Origin: UBA4465 sp002292365
GTDB lineage: Bacteria; Bacteroidota; Bacteroidia; Cytophagales; Cyclobacteriaceae
Assembly (NCBI GenBank): GCA_943788615.1
Contig: CALSQY010000001.1
Location: 1,488,001-1,552,000, forward strand
Length of the DNA stretch: 64,000 nucleotides
Direction: 5' to 3'
The notes beneath the pieces are model-generated. The model was given only the letters and a program-made list of their open reading frames with translations, searched no databases and was not told where the DNA came from. Below, piece after piece: positions 1 to 9,090 of the stretch (its first letter is position 1; every line of letters starts with the position of its first letter). A program made the translations under genes and the position numbers.

Positions 1-722
1 ATGTTCGTTATGGAGTAGTAACGGATGTAGACTTTTCTGGATGGCCTCATGAAGTTACCATTGATGGTAAGAAAAAAATGAAAGCTGATTCGGTCATTAT
101 ATCTACTGGAGCTTCTGCCAAATGGCTAGGCTTAGCCGATGAAACAAGGCTCAATGGACAGGGTGTTTCTGCTTGTGCCGTTTGTGATGGCTTCTTCTTT
201 AAAGGACAAGACGTTGCTGTTGTGGGTGCAGGAGATACAGCCGCTGAGGAAGCTTCTTATCTCTCCAAGTTGGCCAATAAGGTATATATGATTGTGAGAA
301 GAGATGAGATGCGGGCTTCTAAAATTATGCAGCAGCGAGTATTTAATGCTAAAAATATTGAAATACTTTGGAATACTGAAACTGAAGGATTGATCGGAGA
401 AAATCAAGTGGAAGGTGTCGCGATTTTCAATAATAAAACAGGAGAAAAAAGAGTTTTAAATGCAACAGGTTTTTTCGTAGCCATTGGACACAAGCCCAAT
501 ACGGAGATTTTTGAATCTGTATTAGATCTTGACGAGAGTGGTTACATCATTACAACACCTGGAACTTCTAAAACTCAAATTGAAGGAGTTTTTGCTACAG
601 GTGATGCTCAAGATAGAATCTACAGACAGGCGGTGACGGCAGCAGGAAGTGGCTGTATGGGGGCTTTAGATGCCGAAAGGTTCCTAGCTCAAAAAGAGGT
701 CGACTTGGCAGAAGTAACCTAA
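1..722 (+). CDS. trxB: Thioredoxin reductase TrxB (C-terminal part; 5' end outside window)
   Basis: FAD/NADPH-dependent reduction of thioredoxin in the cytosol. The gene is open from the first bases (first full codon at 3) and has no credible start inside the window, so it is cut by the window edge. Visible are the redox-active CAVC motif followed by DG, the NADPH-binding GAGDTAAEEA stretch, the VIRR-like run VRRDEMRAS and the closing FAD-binding ATGDAQD motif, all in the order of the TrxB family. It ends two bases before the ATG at 725, so it is probably co-transcribed with bshB1, a sensible pairing of two thiol-redox genes. An internal ATG at 78 is not the start because family sequence continues upstream of it. 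Confidence 0.95.
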   Translation, partial: VRYGVVTDVDFSGWPHEVTIDGKKKMKADSVIISTGASAKWLGLADETRLNGQGVSACAVCDGFFFKGQDVAVVGAGDTAAEEASYLSKLANKVYMIVRRDEMRASKIMQQRVFNAKNIEILWNTETEGLIGENQVEGVAIFNNKTGEKRVLNATGFFVAIGHKPNTEIFESVLDLDESGYIITTPGTSKTQIEGVFATGDAQDRIYRQAVTAAGSGCMGALDAERFLAQKEVDLAEVT

Positions 723-733
723 TAATGGAGCCC

Positions 734-1450
734 ATGAAATTGGATATATTGGCCATATCAGCGCATCCCGATGACATAGAACTTTCTTGTAGTGGGACGC
801 TTATCGCACATAAGAGCCAGGGCTACACAACAGGAATATTAGATCTGACTGAAGGTGAGATGAGTACGCGTGGGACGCCTGCAACAAGGCAAAAAGAGTC
901 TGCTGAGGCTTCTGAAATCATGGGACTTTCTATGCGCGAGAATCTGGGCTTATCTGACGCTAAATTTGATTTGAGCTTTGAAAATCAATTGCGTGTGATC
1001 AAGGTGTTGCGAAAGTTCCGACCGGAAATCATACTCGCCAATGCACTTTACGATCGACATCCTGACCATGTACGTGCGGCAGAACTCATCGAGGAAGCAG
1101 TCTTTAAATCTGGTTTAGTCAAAATCGAGACAGAAGACGAAAAAAGAATTCAATCGCCTTGGAGACCTAAAAAAGTTTACCATTATATCCAAAGTGTCTC
1201 CTTAGAACCTGACTTTATTTGTGATATAACAGCTCATATGGAGGAGAAGATGGCGGCCATCAGAGTTTTCAAATCTCAATTTTTTGATCCAAAAAGTAAG
1301 GAGCCCGATACTTATATTTCAAATCCGGATTTTTTGAAGCTCATCGAAGCGCGTTCGCGTGAATGGGGCCATCGGATTGGTGTTTCTTTTGGTGAAGGCT
1401 TTGTTCAACGGCAGTCGTTAGGAGTTAAAAATTTATTTGATTTGGTCTGA
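734..1450 (+). CDS. bshB1: Bacillithiol biosynthesis deacetylase BshB1
   Basis: Zinc-dependent deacetylase that converts GlcNAc-malate to GlcN-malate, the second step of bacillithiol synthesis, in the cytosol. The LmbE/PIG-L-type zinc motif AHPDD lies near the N terminus, followed by a TEGE/TRGT segment and the second metal motif HPDH around residue 110; length is normal for BshB1. I prefer the ATG at 734 because it gives the family's usual beginning MKLDILAIS. An in-frame ATG at 725 would add only three residues. It lies directly after trxB. The next gene is convergent, and a weak hairpin (1456-1471) sits just downstream of the stop. The short ...HRIGVSFGEGF tail is also typical of BshB1. 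Confidence 0.9.
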   Translation: MKLDILAISAHPDDIELSCSGTLIAHKSQGYTTGILDLTEGEMSTRGTPATRQKESAEASEIMGLSMRENLGLSDAKFDLSFENQLRVIKVLRKFRPEIILANALYDRHPDHVRAAELIEEAVFKSGLVKIETEDEKRIQSPWRPKKVYHYIQSVSLEPDFICDITAHMEEKMAAIRVFKSQFFDPKSKEPDTYISNPDFLKLIEARSREWGHRIGVSFGEGFVQRQSLGVKNLFDLV

Positions 1451-1567
1451 TGCGAAGGCATGTCGTTGCCTGTTTACTTAAATATGTAAAAATCATCACT
1501 GATTCCTTATGATATTAAGGTTGAACAATCATTATCTTCAACTCCCTCTATTTAAATATGCAGCACT

Positions 1568-2812
1568 TTAAAGAGATGTTTCACCTGATCGATTCAATGC
1601 TCGGATTTTTATGAGTTGATCTTTAGGTGTCAGGGTGTTGAAGGAATCTATTTTCCAATAAGTCTCATTTAGATGATTCAGACCCGCCTCAAGAGGGGTG
1701 TTGGTATGAACGTGATCTCTCGAAAAATGAATCATTTTCAATATCATGAAATAATCAAACCAATCATAAAATTGTTTGTAAAAGGAGGTTAAATTCCTGC
1801 AATTTTTCAATAATTTATCAAGTTTTTGATAAAAGTCAACGGCGTTTAGAAATTTTTGAATGGCTGTAGGAAAATTGGGTGATTGACCTTGAATGATTTC
1901 AGGTAAGCTGGTCATAAATATTTTAATATCTTCAAAAATCAGAGGATTGTAGGTACTTATTATGTTCTCTTTATCTACCTGATAACCAATAAGTGCCCTA
2001 CCGGTACCAAAGGGAACTCGATCAGAAATTCTAGCGGCAGGATAAACCAACGCTTCATTGATTTCAGCAAAGCCAGGCTTGCGTACTATTTTATTGAGGA
2101 AATAGAAATCTTCGCCCGCTTTTTTAGTATTCATTCCTCCGTGCTTGCAATAATGATCCGAGTTTATGGTAATACAGCTGCCCAATGTTTGATGAACGTT
2201 GGGGTAACCTGAATAGCGTAGGCTATCTGTATAATACCTTAAACCCAATTCATAGGGAATGATACCACTTTCGAGGTCTAAAGGATGTTCATAAGCTAAA
2301 ATGCCCGCATTTAAATTTTGATTTTTGTAGGCGCTGTAAATGGCGGATAAATAAGTATCACTACACCGACAATCCCCATCGAAGCAAACGAGAATACCAG
2401 AATGATTGAGTTTTTTGAACCACCGGACCGCTTCGTCTAATCCAATTTTTCTGGCTAAACCCACTCCTGCTTTTTTTTGAGGTAACCCTATATTTACGAC
2501 TTGAATGGTGATTTGATCGGTACCCTTAATCTGTTTTATTTCCTCGTAAGCTCTTTGATTGAGATTGAGGTCATCTAAAGAACTTTGTTCGGGAGCATTA
2601 ATGACTATTAATAGGATCACTCGGCACGCTACTTCGCTACAAGCTAATAGAGAATGGACTGCCAGATCTAGTTGGGATTCTTTATAGGCTGGAATCACTA
2701 CAACCATTTCCAAATCTGACGGTGGATCGAAATGGGGAATCAGGGGAGTCTTCCAAGCGTATCGTTCGAAATAATAATCTTTGCTCAAGGAGAAAGTCGT
2801 ACCAAGGTCCAT
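1568..2812 (-). CDS. Glycosyltransferase, GT-A/family 2-like
   Basis: Probable nucleotide-sugar glycosyltransferase. The N-terminal third shows the GT-A start MVVVIPAYKES (about residues 35-45), a CFDGDC segment that fits the metal-binding DXD region, and downstream the AGEDFYFLNKI stretch resembling the acceptor-side ED motif of family 2 enzymes. No membrane helix or signal peptide is evident, so a cytosolic or membrane-peripheral enzyme is likely. The C-terminal 150 residues are unassigned. Its start overlaps the end of pdxH by 28 bases on the same strand, which indicates translational coupling. The acceptor is not predictable; no lipopolysaccharide or polysaccharide cluster surrounds it. 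Confidence 0.75.
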   Translation of the reverse strand: MDLGTTFSLSKDYYFERYAWKTPLIPHFDPPSDLEMVVVIPAYKESQLDLAVHSLLACSEVACRVILLIVINAPEQSSLDDLNLNQRAYEEIKQIKGTDQITIQVVNIGLPQKKAGVGLARKIGLDEAVRWFKKLNHSGILVCFDGDCRCSDTYLSAIYSAYKNQNLNAGILAYEHPLDLESGIIPYELGLRYYTDSLRYSGYPNVHQTLGSCITINSDHYCKHGGMNTKKAGEDFYFLNKIVRKPGFAEINEALVYPAARISDRVPFGTGRALIGYQVDKENIISTYNPLIFEDIKIFMTSLPEIIQGQSPNFPTAIQKFLNAVDFYQKLDKLLKNCRNLTSFYKQFYDWFDYFMILKMIHFSRDHVHTNTPLEAGLNHLNETYWKIDSFNTLTPKDQLIKIRALNRSGETSL

Positions 2813-3423
2813 GCTGATTCAACGCGATTATAGAGGATCCGATCATGTAATCTATTCACACCCCCTTGCCAGAATTCCATGCTTTCAGGCATCAATCGGT
2901 AACCTCCCCAAAAATCAGGAAAAGGAACTTCTCCTTCAAGAAATTGTTGCTTGAGCTCGGAGAGTCGGGTTTCCAAAACTTGCCTTGAATCAATGACACT
3001 ACTTTGCTTACTTACCCACGCGCCCAATTGGCTACCATAAGGTCTACTGAAAAAATAGGCTTTTGATTCTTCGACGGGAATCCGCTCGACTTTACCCGTT
3101 ACGATTACTTGCCTTTCAAGAGCATTCCATGGAAAAAGGAGGGAAGCACTGGGATTGGTTGCTAAATGTTGTGCTTTTCTAGAAGTGTAATTTGTAAAAA
3201 AAACAAACCCTAGAGGATTAAAATACTTGAGTAATACGGTACGTTGCTTAGGTGTATTATGGATATCTACCGTGCTTAAAACCATGGCATTGGGTTCTAA
3301 AATAGTCGCCTTTAATGCTTGATCAAACCATTTTTGAAATTGTGAAAAAGGTGATTTTTCTAAGGAATCAGCAGTAAGTTGTGCTTGCGCATATTCTTTT
3401 CTTAAATTTGATAAGTCATTCAT
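2785..3423 (-). CDS. pdxH: Pyridoxamine 5'-phosphate oxidase PdxH
   Basis: FMN-dependent oxidation of pyridoxamine/pyridoxine phosphate to pyridoxal phosphate. The sequence follows the family throughout: MNDLSNLRKEY start, DPFxQFxxWF-like segment, RTVLLKYFNPLGFVFFTNY, SRKAQHL, a WNALERQVIVTGKVE core, SRPYGSQLGAWVSKQSS, and the C-terminal WGGYRLMPESMEFWQGGVNRLHDR signature. The ATG at 3423 fits the family start; an upstream in-frame ATG at 3477 would add 18 residues not seen in homologues. It is the first gene of a two-gene reverse operon with the glycosyltransferase and is divergent from miaE. Confidence 0.95.
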   Translation of the reverse strand: MNDLSNLRKEYAQAQLTADSLEKSPFSQFQKWFDQALKATILEPNAMVLSTVDIHNTPKQRTVLLKYFNPLGFVFFTNYTSRKAQHLATNPSASLLFPWNALERQVIVTGKVERIPVEESKAYFFSRPYGSQLGAWVSKQSSVIDSRQVLETRLSELKQQFLEGEVPFPDFWGGYRLMPESMEFWQGGVNRLHDRILYNRVESAWTLVRLSP

Positions 3424-3494
3424 AATATGATAAAAGGGTTTTTTAATAAGTAGAATAAAATACCTTTCTTTGTCCAACTAAAAGGCTAAGTTAA

Positions 3495-4079
3495 TTGAAG
3501 TACAGAATAGACCTAAAGATATCGAGCAGTAATGATTGGATCAACGCTGTTATTGCTGATTTTGATACTTTTTTAACGGATCATGCCAATTGTGAGCGGA
3601 AAGCATCAGCTATGGCCATGAGTTTTGTTGCCAAATACCCGAATAGGAAAGAGATTTTAGCCGAACTGATAGACATTGGTATTGAAGAGCTAGAACATTT
3701 TAAAGAGGTACATCAAATTATGGAATCACGGGGCATCATGTTACCGCATGAGATTGGTCAAGATTTTTATGTAAAACAATTGATTGAAAGTTGCAGAAGT
3801 GGTCGTGAAGAGCGATTTATGGATCGATTGTTATTGGCTTCTTTGGTAGAAACCAGAGGGGCTGAACGATTTAAATTGGTATATGAAAATATAAATGAAG
3901 CAGATTTAAAATCTTTTTATCATAAGCTTTGGGCTTCAGAAGCACGTCATGGTGAGGTTTTTGTTCGGATGTGTTTAAACTATTTTGACGAAAAGAGAGT
4001 CTATAAAAGACTAGGGGAAATGACAGATATTGAAGCTGAAATTTTAGATTCCTTACCGATTAAGGCAGCTTTGCATTGA
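3495..4079 (+). CDS. miaE: tRNA-(ms2io6A37) hydroxylase MiaE-like, TTG start
   Basis: Ferritin-fold non-haem diiron protein related to MiaE, which hydroxylates the isopentenyl group of ms2i6A37 in tRNA. The diiron ligands are suggested by the helices containing EELEHF, ETRGAERF and EARHGE, in the order and spacing of the family. The start appears to be TTG at 3495, because the next in-frame ATG would remove the first forty residues, including conserved family sequence. It is followed at a 4-base gap by the YqgE gene. Bacteroidota MiaE-like proteins have not all been tested biochemically, so the exact substrate is inferred. Confidence 0.85.
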   Translation: MKYRIDLKISSSNDWINAVIADFDTFLTDHANCERKASAMAMSFVAKYPNRKEILAELIDIGIEELEHFKEVHQIMESRGIMLPHEIGQDFYVKQLIESCRSGREERFMDRLLLASLVETRGAERFKLVYENINEADLKSFYHKLWASEARHGEVFVRMCLNYFDEKRVYKRLGEMTDIEAEILDSLPIKAALH

Positions 4080-4083
4080 GATA

Positions 4084-4662
4084 ATGAATTTTTTTGTTAA
4101 TGATAATTTGATTGAACCAGGACCTGGGGATTTATTAATTTCACAACCTTACTTGCCTGATTCAAACTTCGAGAGGACCGTTGTTTTGATTTGTGAGCAT
4201 GATGAGAACGGTACGGTAGGATTTGTGCTCAATCGAAAATCTAATAGTGTTTTTAGTGATGTAATTGTCGAGGCGGCTCATTTTGATGCTCCATTGTATG
4301 TGGGCGGCCCAGTGCAACATGATACTTTGCACTTTGTGCATAAGGATGTGCTTGAAATGGAATCAGGTCAATCTCTTGGAGAACAATTGGTTTGGGGTGG
4401 GGATTTCAATCGTTTATTAACTCGCATAAATACTCATCAAATAGATGAAAAAAATTACCGATTTTTTGTGGGTTATTCGGGGTGGTCACCCGGACAATTA
4501 ATGGAAGAATTGAAAACTAAATCTTGGATTGTTTACCAAAATAAGGATGAAAACCTCATTTTTGATTTTTCATCTCAAGATTTGTGGAAGAAAGTTTTAA
4601 GGGAAATGGGGGGAAAGTATAGATTAATTTCCAATTATCCTGTCGATCCCAGATTAAATTAA
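4084..4662 (+). CDS. YqgE/AlgH family protein (UPF0301)
   Basis: Member of the YqgE/AlgH family, small cytosolic alpha/beta proteins of unresolved biochemical role. Characteristic segments are PGDLLISQPYLPDSNFERTV near residue 15, the following HDENGTVGFVLNR, the VGGPV motif around residue 80, and YSGWSPGQL near residue 140. Length (192 residues) is typical. It follows miaE by 4 bases and precedes the DUF349 gene, so these may form one transcript. No catalytic residues can be assigned. Confidence 0.92.
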   Translation: MNFFVNDNLIEPGPGDLLISQPYLPDSNFERTVVLICEHDENGTVGFVLNRKSNSVFSDVIVEAAHFDAPLYVGGPVQHDTLHFVHKDVLEMESGQSLGEQLVWGGDFNRLLTRINTHQIDEKNYRFFVGYSGWSPGQLMEELKTKSWIVYQNKDENLIFDFSSQDLWKKVLREMGGKYRLISNYPVDPRLN

Positions 4663-4709
4663 GTGTAGATGCTTAAGTTTAAGTAAGATTAGGTTTGTGA
4701 CTAGAAGAT

Positions 4710-6842
4710 ATGAATAAGAAGAAACCATTGCCGGAGAATAAAGCTGAAAAGCAATTCACGGATAGTGTTCAGCGAGATGCTGAATTATCAGGGGAAGATA
4801 TGAATGATACTAAAAATAAAGAATTGCGTACAATGTCTTCGGATACTTCCAAAGTTCAACAGCCTAAAAAAGTAGCGAACAAGAAAAAAAAGATTGATGA
4901 AGATGAGACGTTGAAGTCATTTAATGAAAAGTCTATAGTAAGCCCAGTAGTATCCGTATCTTCCGCGAAAGCAGCTCAAGGATTAGCTACAGCAGAGAGC
5001 GAAGAAGAGGGAGAATTTGCGTCTACCACTCCAGTTGAAATTGAGCTATCATTAAATACGGACGTGGAAGGTATCAAAGGACAAGAAAAGGAAACAGCTA
5101 GTCAAAAATTAGCGCCTCCTGAAACAACGGTCAATGAGGATTTCACTCAATTTCCCAAAGAGAAATTAGTGGCGCATATAGCGGAACTTCAAAAAGAAAC
5201 AGATCTTAAACAAATGGCTAATAGTCTTCGAAACTTAAAAGCGAGATTTGATGAGCTTTTTGAGGAATCAAAAGCTCTTGCCTTAAATGTTTTTCTTAAA
5301 GAAGAAGGAGCTGAGGTAGCTGATTTCTTCTATAATGGAGATGAGATAGATCAAAAATTCGAATCCATATATCATGATTTAAATAAAAGAAAGAATGAGC
5401 ATTATGCTCAGATTCAGGATCAAAGAGAGGTGAATCTTAAAAAGAAAAATCTGATTTTAGATCAATTGCGGGACATCATTAACAATAATTTTGATATCAA
5501 TATTAAAGTTGTCAAAGGTCTGCAGCAGTCCTGGCAAGATATAGGTCCAGTTCCAGGGAATCAGCACAAACTTCTTTGGGCCAACTACAATGCTTTGCTA
5601 GATCGTTTTTACGATTCTCGAAGTATCTATTTTGAATTGAAAGATTTAGATCGAAAGAAAAATTTAATGGCCAAAAAGGAGTTGTGTGAAAAGGCAGAAA
5701 AGCTTTCCTCTAAACAGAGCTCTAATACTACCATCAAAGAGCTCAATGAACTCCATGAGGAATATAAAAAAGTGGGACCTGTGCCTAGGGATGAACAAGA
5801 AAATCTTTGGCAAAGATTCAAGCAGGCTTCGGATAAGGTTTATGAGAAGAGAAAGGAGTTTATAGAAAGTTTTAAGAGCGTGCTCCTTGAAAATTTTGAG
5901 AAAAAAAAGGAGATTATTTCAGTAGTTAAGAAGTATGAAGATTTTGATTCTGAAAAAATTACAGATTGGAATAAGGCTGCAAACTTATTAATGAACTTCC
6001 AAAAGGATTGGGAAGCGATTGGGGAGATGCCCCGCGAAAAATCAAAGGAGACCAATAAGTTATTTTGGGGAGTATATAAGAAATTCTTTTCGAAAAAACG
6101 AGCCTTCATTCAAGTATTTGAGTCAAAAAAAGTCGCGAATTTGATTTCCAAAAGAAACCTGATTGAACAAGCACAGTCCTTAGTTGATTCTGAAGAGGAT
6201 AGCGATAAAATTTCGGAAGGATTGAAATTACTGCAGCAAAATTGGCGTGAGATAGGTCATGTGCCGAATAAATACGGGAATAAAATTTATGATCAATTTA
6301 AGGGAATTAGTGATGCATTTTTTGATGAGAAAAGATCAGGATATAAAGTTCAAAACGAAGTTTTTGAGGAAAATTTAAATAAGAAAAAAGCAGTAATAGA
6401 ACAATTGGGAGCATTAGCCAAATCTTCAAAAATTGGTTTTGATGAAATTTTTAATCTAGTAGATGCTTATATGGCTATTGGCTTTGTGCCAAGAAATGAT
6501 ATTAAAAAAATAAATGGGCTTTATGATGAAACAATAAAGTCATTGATAACCGCCGAGGGCATATCTGAGGGTGAACGAAATGAAATTAAAATACAACTCG
6601 AGATTTCTAAATTGAAAAAAAGACCTCAATCTCATCTTAAATTAAATCAAAAAGAGGGTCAAATAAAGAAGAAAATATCATCTTTAGAAAATGATATTAA
6701 TATTTGGAAAACCAATATTGATTTTTTTGCTTCATCAAAGAATGCCGACAAATTAAAATTAGAATTTTATCAGAAAATTGAATCGGCTGAGAAAGAAGTT
6801 ATAGCACTTAAGGAGCAATTATTAATTTTAAGAGAATCTTAA
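4710..6842 (+). CDS. DUF349 repeat protein
   Basis: Long, mainly helical, highly charged protein of unknown function. The first 150 residues are low-complexity, Lys/Glu/Ser/Thr rich and probably disordered. Five successive DUF349 repeats follow, recognisable by the recurring W-x-x-I/V-G-x-V/M-P core: WQDIGPVPG, EYKKVGPVPR, WEAIGEMPR, WREIGHVPN and YMAIGFVPR, each flanked by coiled-coil-like helices. The tail (about 620-710) is a further coiled coil. Proteins of this type are widespread in Bacteroidota; DUF349 is found elsewhere in the bacterial DUF349 family linked with RNA-binding or stress roles, which I would not extend to this protein. No signal peptide. It precedes the tRNA gene. Confidence 0.85.
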   Translation: MNKKKPLPENKAEKQFTDSVQRDAELSGEDMNDTKNKELRTMSSDTSKVQQPKKVANKKKKIDEDETLKSFNEKSIVSPVVSVSSAKAAQGLATAESEEEGEFASTTPVEIELSLNTDVEGIKGQEKETASQKLAPPETTVNEDFTQFPKEKLVAHIAELQKETDLKQMANSLRNLKARFDELFEESKALALNVFLKEEGAEVADFFYNGDEIDQKFESIYHDLNKRKNEHYAQIQDQREVNLKKKNLILDQLRDIINNNFDINIKVVKGLQQSWQDIGPVPGNQHKLLWANYNALLDRFYDSRSIYFELKDLDRKKNLMAKKELCEKAEKLSSKQSSNTTIKELNELHEEYKKVGPVPRDEQENLWQRFKQASDKVYEKRKEFIESFKSVLLENFEKKKEIISVVKKYEDFDSEKITDWNKAANLLMNFQKDWEAIGEMPREKSKETNKLFWGVYKKFFSKKRAFIQVFESKKVANLISKRNLIEQAQSLVDSEEDSDKISEGLKLLQQNWREIGHVPNKYGNKIYDQFKGISDAFFDEKRSGYKVQNEVFEENLNKKKAVIEQLGALAKSSKIGFDEIFNLVDAYMAIGFVPRNDIKKINGLYDETIKSLITAEGISEGERNEIKIQLEISKLKKRPQSHLKLNQKEGQIKKKISSLENDINIWKTNIDFFASSKNADKLKLEFYQKIESAEKEVIALKEQLLILRES

Positions 6843-6917
6843 AAAAATCGAGTAAAGTTTGCAATAATAACTAGCTACATTACATTTGCACTCGCATTGA
6901 AGTAATGTAGTGTACAA

Positions 6918-6991
6918 GCCTCCTTAGCTCAGTTGGCCAGAGCAGCGCACTTGTAATGCGCGGGTCGTTGGTTCGAATCCGACAGGAGGCT
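6918..6991 (+). tRNA. tRNA-Thr (anticodon UGU)
   Basis: A 74-base cloverleaf: acceptor stem GCCTCCT pairs with AGGAGGC, discriminator T, D-arm GCTC/GAGC, anticodon stem GCGCA/TGCGC with loop CTTGTAA giving anticodon TGT (reads ACA, Thr), and T-arm with the GTTCGAATCC consensus. The 3' CCA is not encoded. The gene stands alone between the DUF349 gene and the cytochrome gene. Confidence 0.97.
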
Positions 6992-7290
6992 CAAAAGTTG
7001 TTGTTTTATAGTGACTTTTTTGTTGGTCACCCGCAATGGAGCCCTAAACACCTTACTTCTCAAAACTAGTCATTTTTTGGCTAGTGGGTTCTTTCATGTT
7101 TGTTATGTGTCTTTCTTGTAAAGAGAACAACCCAGCCTTTCTTATATATTACTTTCACTATTCAAGCTTTTCAACTTATTTTTGTCCATAGAAACATCAA
7201 TGATTCATTCATTGTAGAACAACTATTTGACTTTTCTAATGAATGAAAAGAGCCTGTTTTATGTTTTTTCCAGAAGATTGAAGTCCCTCT
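6992..7290. other. Intergenic region with two weak hairpins
   Basis: About 300 bases without a gene. Two short inverted repeats are visible: GTGAC/GTCAC (7011-7030) just after the tRNA and ACTAG/CTAGT (7065-7085). Neither is followed by a proper T-run, so I do not call them terminators. The region must hold the promoter of the cytochrome gene at 7291, but no clear Bacteroidota -33/-7 pair stands out. Confidence 0.4.
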
Positions 7291-8322
7291 ATGTTTTTTA
7301 AAAAAGAAATCGAGGGCATATTTTTTGGAATCAAGATCGTCTGTTCAACACTCATATTATTGACAATACTTACCCTTTGCATTTACAAGGGGTTTCTTCA
7401 ATTTAATTTTACTGCCTTACCTATCCATGATTCACCAGTGATCAAGGACGAATATGACGTAGCTTTCTTAGATGATTCACCAAAAAGCAAATGGGTGAAA
7501 TATGGCTTTGAACTTTTTCAAAATACGTCCAACTACATAGGGCCCAGCGTTGAGCAGCTTGACAAAGTATTTTCTGGCAATAATTTAGCTTGCGGTAATT
7601 GTCATTTATTAGCTGGGACCAAACCCTTTGCCGCTTCTTTGGTCGGAGTAGTCAACCGCTTCCCTCAATACAGGGGGAGAGAGCATAAGTTAGGGACAAT
7701 TCAAGAACGGATCAATGGTTGTATGGAGCGGAGCATGAATGGTCGTATGATGGCTATAGATAGTGATGAGATGATAGCATTGGTTAGCTATCTCAAATGG
7801 ATTGGACGCAATGCGTCCAAAGAAGGAAAAGTATTCGGTCAAGGCTTTATGGAAATCAACCTTCCCAATAGAGCGGTAAATTTAGAAAATGGAATGGCAG
7901 TTTATAAAGCACAATGTGTCTTGTGTCATGGAAGTAAAGGTGAAGGGATCAAGAAATCGAAGACTAATTCATATAAATATCCACCACTTTGGGGTACTGA
8001 TTCATATAACAATGGTGCAGGTATGTCCAGGGTAATTACTGCGGCCCAGTTTATCAAGGGGAATATGCCTTATGGTGTTACTTATGAATCGCCCATGTTA
8101 TCGGATGGAGATGCCTATGATGTTTCAGGCTACATTAATCAACAAAAAAGGCCAATTAAAGTCAATTTGGAGCTTGATTTTCCCGATTTGAAGCGCAAGC
8201 CCGTTTCTACGCCTTATCCTCCTTATGTTGATACATTTAGTATAAGTGAGCATCAATTAGGACCTTTTCAGCCCATTATTGCTTATTACAAGCAAAAATT
8301 CAATCTTACCAAGAAAAAATAA
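7291..8322 (+). CDS. Dihaem c-type cytochrome, TsdA-like (thiosulfate dehydrogenase family)
   Basis: Probable periplasmic electron-transfer or thiosulfate/tetrathionate redox enzyme. An N-terminal hydrophobic helix (about residues 12-35) is a signal anchor. Two haem c sites follow: CGNCH at 101-105, continuing LLAG, and CVLCH at 209-213. Between them is RINGCMERSMNG with Cys144. In thiosulfate dehydrogenase TsdA a cysteine in the equivalent R-I-x-G-C-x-R-S-x-N-G motif is the distal ligand of the catalytic haem, so conservation here is meaningful. The next gene encodes a Tat-exported DsrE-like protein, which also points to sulfur chemistry. The enzyme direction and exact substrate are inferred. 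It could be another dihaem cytochrome of the same fold. Confidence 0.75.
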   Translation: MFFKKEIEGIFFGIKIVCSTLILLTILTLCIYKGFLQFNFTALPIHDSPVIKDEYDVAFLDDSPKSKWVKYGFELFQNTSNYIGPSVEQLDKVFSGNNLACGNCHLLAGTKPFAASLVGVVNRFPQYRGREHKLGTIQERINGCMERSMNGRMMAIDSDEMIALVSYLKWIGRNASKEGKVFGQGFMEINLPNRAVNLENGMAVYKAQCVLCHGSKGEGIKKSKTNSYKYPPLWGTDSYNNGAGMSRVITAAQFIKGNMPYGVTYESPMLSDGDAYDVSGYINQQKRPIKVNLELDFPDLKRKPVSTPYPPYVDTFSISEHQLGPFQPIIAYYKQKFNLTKKK

Positions 8323-8409
8323 GAAGCGTCACATTACACCCATGAGATTTATTTTATATATTTTTAAAATGTGAACCAATAATTCTAAAGATTACTAAAC
8401 AATTAATCA

Positions 8410-9090
8410 ATGAAAAGCACTAATAATAAATCGAGACGCAAGTTTTTTGGCGCTATGGCCTTAGGGGCGACCGCCGCTTCTTTGCCGTTTTTAACGCATC
8501 CTGCCTATGCGGAATCTGATCAATTGGCCGAATCTAAATTTGAAGAAGCGGACGATTGGTTCAAAAATATTAAAGGTAAACACAGAATAGTTTATGATGG
8601 TTCTACACCTCACGGAGGCTTACCTGTTATTTGGAACTGGGCTTTCTATACTAGTAACAATGAAACAGGGAGTAAGGATTCAGAGATCACCGCCATGACT
8701 GTTTTTAGGCATACGGGATTAATGTATGCTTTCAATGATGAGATTTGGAAAAAATACCAGCTTGGGGCAATGGTTGGTGTAAATGATTCCTATACCGAAG
8801 CACCCTCTTTAAGAAATACCGTCTATGAACCAAAGGAGAAAGACTTTCCACTTCCCGGCATTGATGGTGTAAAGCGGCTTCAAGAGAGAGGTGCTTTATT
8901 TTGTGCTTGTAATTTAGCGACGAAAGTATTTAGTAGTATGGCCGCAAAAAGCATGAATATCGATCCTACCGAGGCATATAACGATTGGATCAATGGATTA
9001 CTTCCAGATGTTCAATTGGTACCTTCAGGTGTTTGGGCATTAGGGAGAGCACAGGACAATGGCTGTGGCTATATTTTTGCTGGAGGATAA
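8410..9090 (+). CDS. Tat-exported DsrE-like protein
   Basis: Periplasmic protein of 226 residues. The start carries a twin-arginine signal (SRRKFFG, then a hydrophobic run to about residue 35, cleavage near AYA). The mature part resembles the DsrE/DsrF-like fold: a first strand HRIVYDGSTPHGG, a central segment with Cys165 and Cys167 in LFCACNLA, and the C-terminal LPDVQLVPSGVWALGRAQDNGCGYIF, which matches the usual DsrE ending in which a loop PGVxVVPSGV precedes a helix and last strand. DsrE-type proteins carry sulfur on a cysteine. Placed 87 bases after the TsdA-like cytochrome, it is probably its partner in sulfur-compound oxidation; this is inference. A terminator follows at 9139. Confidence 0.6.
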   Translation: MKSTNNKSRRKFFGAMALGATAASLPFLTHPAYAESDQLAESKFEEADDWFKNIKGKHRIVYDGSTPHGGLPVIWNWAFYTSNNETGSKDSEITAMTVFRHTGLMYAFNDEIWKKYQLGAMVGVNDSYTEAPSLRNTVYEPKEKDFPLPGIDGVKRLQERGALFCACNLATKVFSSMAAKSMNIDPTEAYNDWINGLLPDVQLVPSGVWALGRAQDNGCGYIFAGG

